Source of the DNA: Candidatus Desulfofervidaceae bacterium | Lineage (GTDB): Bacteria > Desulfobacterota > Desulfofervidia > Desulfofervidales > Desulfofervidaceae | Length of the DNA: 6,655 bases | Direction: 5' to 3' | Assembly (NCBI GenBank): GCA_021160485.1 | Contig: JAGHCL010000038.1 | Span: 1 to 6,655 of the forward strand | Shown: one piece after another, positions 5,965 to 6,655 of the stretch | Layout: every line of letters begins with the position of its first letter | How positions within the stretch are numbered: the first letter of the stretch is position 1 | Program-made: the position numbers and the translations under genes | Notes under the pieces: generated by a model | What the model saw: only the letters and a program-made list of their open reading frames with translations | What the model was told of the DNA's origin: nothing | Databases searched by the model: none

Positions 5965-6614
5965 TTCTATACGATTTTTCGAACACATAGAAGAGAGTAT
6001 CTGCCCCCCCACCTTTATCCTGTCTGGCGGAAGATAAAAAATCTCAACTATAATTTCATCTTTTCCATAAAAGATTGACTTAATGAGGTATTGAAATAAA
6101 TAAGGTCTGTCTGAAGGGGCTATATGGTCAATCTTTTGGGTGAAATCTTTTAGAACATCCAGAACAATATTTGCTTCAAACTTCTCTTTTCCTTCTTTTT
6201 GAATGGCAAGCCTTACGCCTTCTAAATCAAATTCCAAAACCTTCTTTTTGTTTTCAAGATTCTCTAATTCTTTCCTTATTGATGGAAATTTTTTAATATC
6301 TCCTTCAGAAAGAAAATTAATGAGATTGCGGATTTTTCTTTCTACATTTTTAATTTCTTTTAGTAACTTTGTCTCCTGTTGTTTAAGAGGAAATAGTCTT
6401 TCTTCTTCCTCTTGATTAATTTTTTTACCAAAGTCTTTATAGCTTGCTCATCCTGACTAATCTTTTTTAACCTACTTATGATAAAATCTTCAATTTTATT
6501 TGCATTGACTGATTTTATACTGCAAGAATTCCATTCATGCTTATATGTCTTGGTACAACGGTAATAATAAGTAAATCTTGGATGCTCTGCTTCAGTTGAA
6601 ATTGGACAAACGGG
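5923..6614 (-). pseudogene. Large serine recombinase, C-terminal fragment, frameshifted
   Basis: Two adjacent minus-strand frames together give one recognisable protein. The first (6614 to about 6427) encodes a recombinase zinc-ribbon-like segment, TYYYRCTKTYKHEWNSC, then a helix ending SQDEQAIKTLVKK. The second (about 6425 to 5923) continues INQEEEERLFPLKQQETK and a long charged coiled coil, ending with an EIFYLPPDRIKVGG stretch. The frames join at a 7-T run (6420-6426); one more base would restore a single frame. A TAG at 6615-6617 closes the upstream side, and the catalytic serine domain is absent from the window. The final residues (WLPGPDSNQQPSG) are antisense translation of the tRNA gene, not real protein. 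The order fits the large serine integrase/resolvase family, known for integrating mobile elements. Family assignment is by motif pattern only. It could be a relic or a sequencing error in a live gene. Confidence 0.65.
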
Positions 6615-6650
6615 CTATCTGTGATAAGGTGGAAAAGAAAGGAGGAAGAG

Positions 6651-6655
6651 ATGAC
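6651..6655 (+). CDS. Possible start of a further gene, cut by the window edge
   Basis: A strong Shine-Dalgarno AAAGGAGG (6638-6645) precedes an ATG at 6651 by five bases. Only the first codon and part of the second are visible, so nothing can be said about the product. The gene would run away from the recombinase remnant. The supporting signal is short and could be chance. Confidence 0.4.

Noticed and set aside
5923..6237. A separate 104-residue minus-strand gene starting at a TTG
   Set aside because: The same frame continues upstream with coiled-coil recombinase sequence, and its 3' end is antisense to tRNA-Asn, so it is part of the broken recombinase.
6203..6415. Plus-strand open frame of 70 codons rich in Ser, Leu and Phe
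   Set aside because: It is the complement of the lysine/glutamate-rich recombinase coiled coil; the hydrophobic look is a strand artefact.
1..6655. CRISPR array or novel defence system
   Set aside because: No regularly spaced long repeats and no unassigned gene group are visible; nearly all sequence is explained by known families.

Overview
This 6.7 kb window looks like chromosome of an AT-rich anaerobic bacterium. The best match from memory is a sulfate reducer of the Desulfobacterota/Desulfovibrio type: its hydrogenase is a periplasmic [NiFeSe] enzyme closely resembling the HysAB proteins of Desulfovibrio vulgaris. AT-rich thermophilic relatives such as Candidatus Desulfofervidus are possible, but the taxon is inference only.

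Layout: (1) 1-402, plus strand, the C-terminal end of a TtuA/NcsA-like tRNA 2-thiolation protein. (2) 390-415, a bidirectional terminator shared with the convergent hydrogenase operon. (3) 2934-445, minus strand, hysB then hysA. The large-subunit gene does not end at the TGA at 517-519. That TGA is the selenocysteine codon of the active-site motif DPUxxC, a SECIS-like hairpin follows it, and the true stop is TAG at 445-447. Ordinary gene calling would cut off 24 residues, including two nickel ligands. (4) 2935-3202, a divergent control region with candidate promoters in both directions and a three-copy 11-bp-phased repeat between them. (5) 3203-5851, plus strand, a tight trpF-trpB-trpA cluster for the late steps of tryptophan synthesis. 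(6) 5889-5964, a complete tRNA-Asn(GTT) with encoded CCA. (7) 5923-6614, minus strand, the zinc-ribbon and coiled-coil C-terminal part of a large serine recombinase. It is broken by a homopolymer frameshift, lacks its catalytic domain in this window and abuts the 3' end of the tRNA, so it is probably the edge or relic of an integrated element. (8) A well-formed ribosome binding site and ATG at the right edge suggest another plus-strand gene.

How the parts work together: HysB (Tat-exported, three predicted [4Fe-4S] clusters) and HysA (Ni-Fe-Se active site) form a soluble periplasmic hydrogenase that would exchange electrons with a periplasmic carrier. The Trp enzymes convert phosphoribosyl-anthranilate to its carboxyphenylamino isomer (TrpF), and indole-glycerol phosphate to tryptophan (TrpA and TrpB). 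TrpC and the earlier enzymes must be encoded elsewhere. I see no wholly new system. The strongest content is the recoded selenoprotein, followed by the recombinase/tRNA junction.
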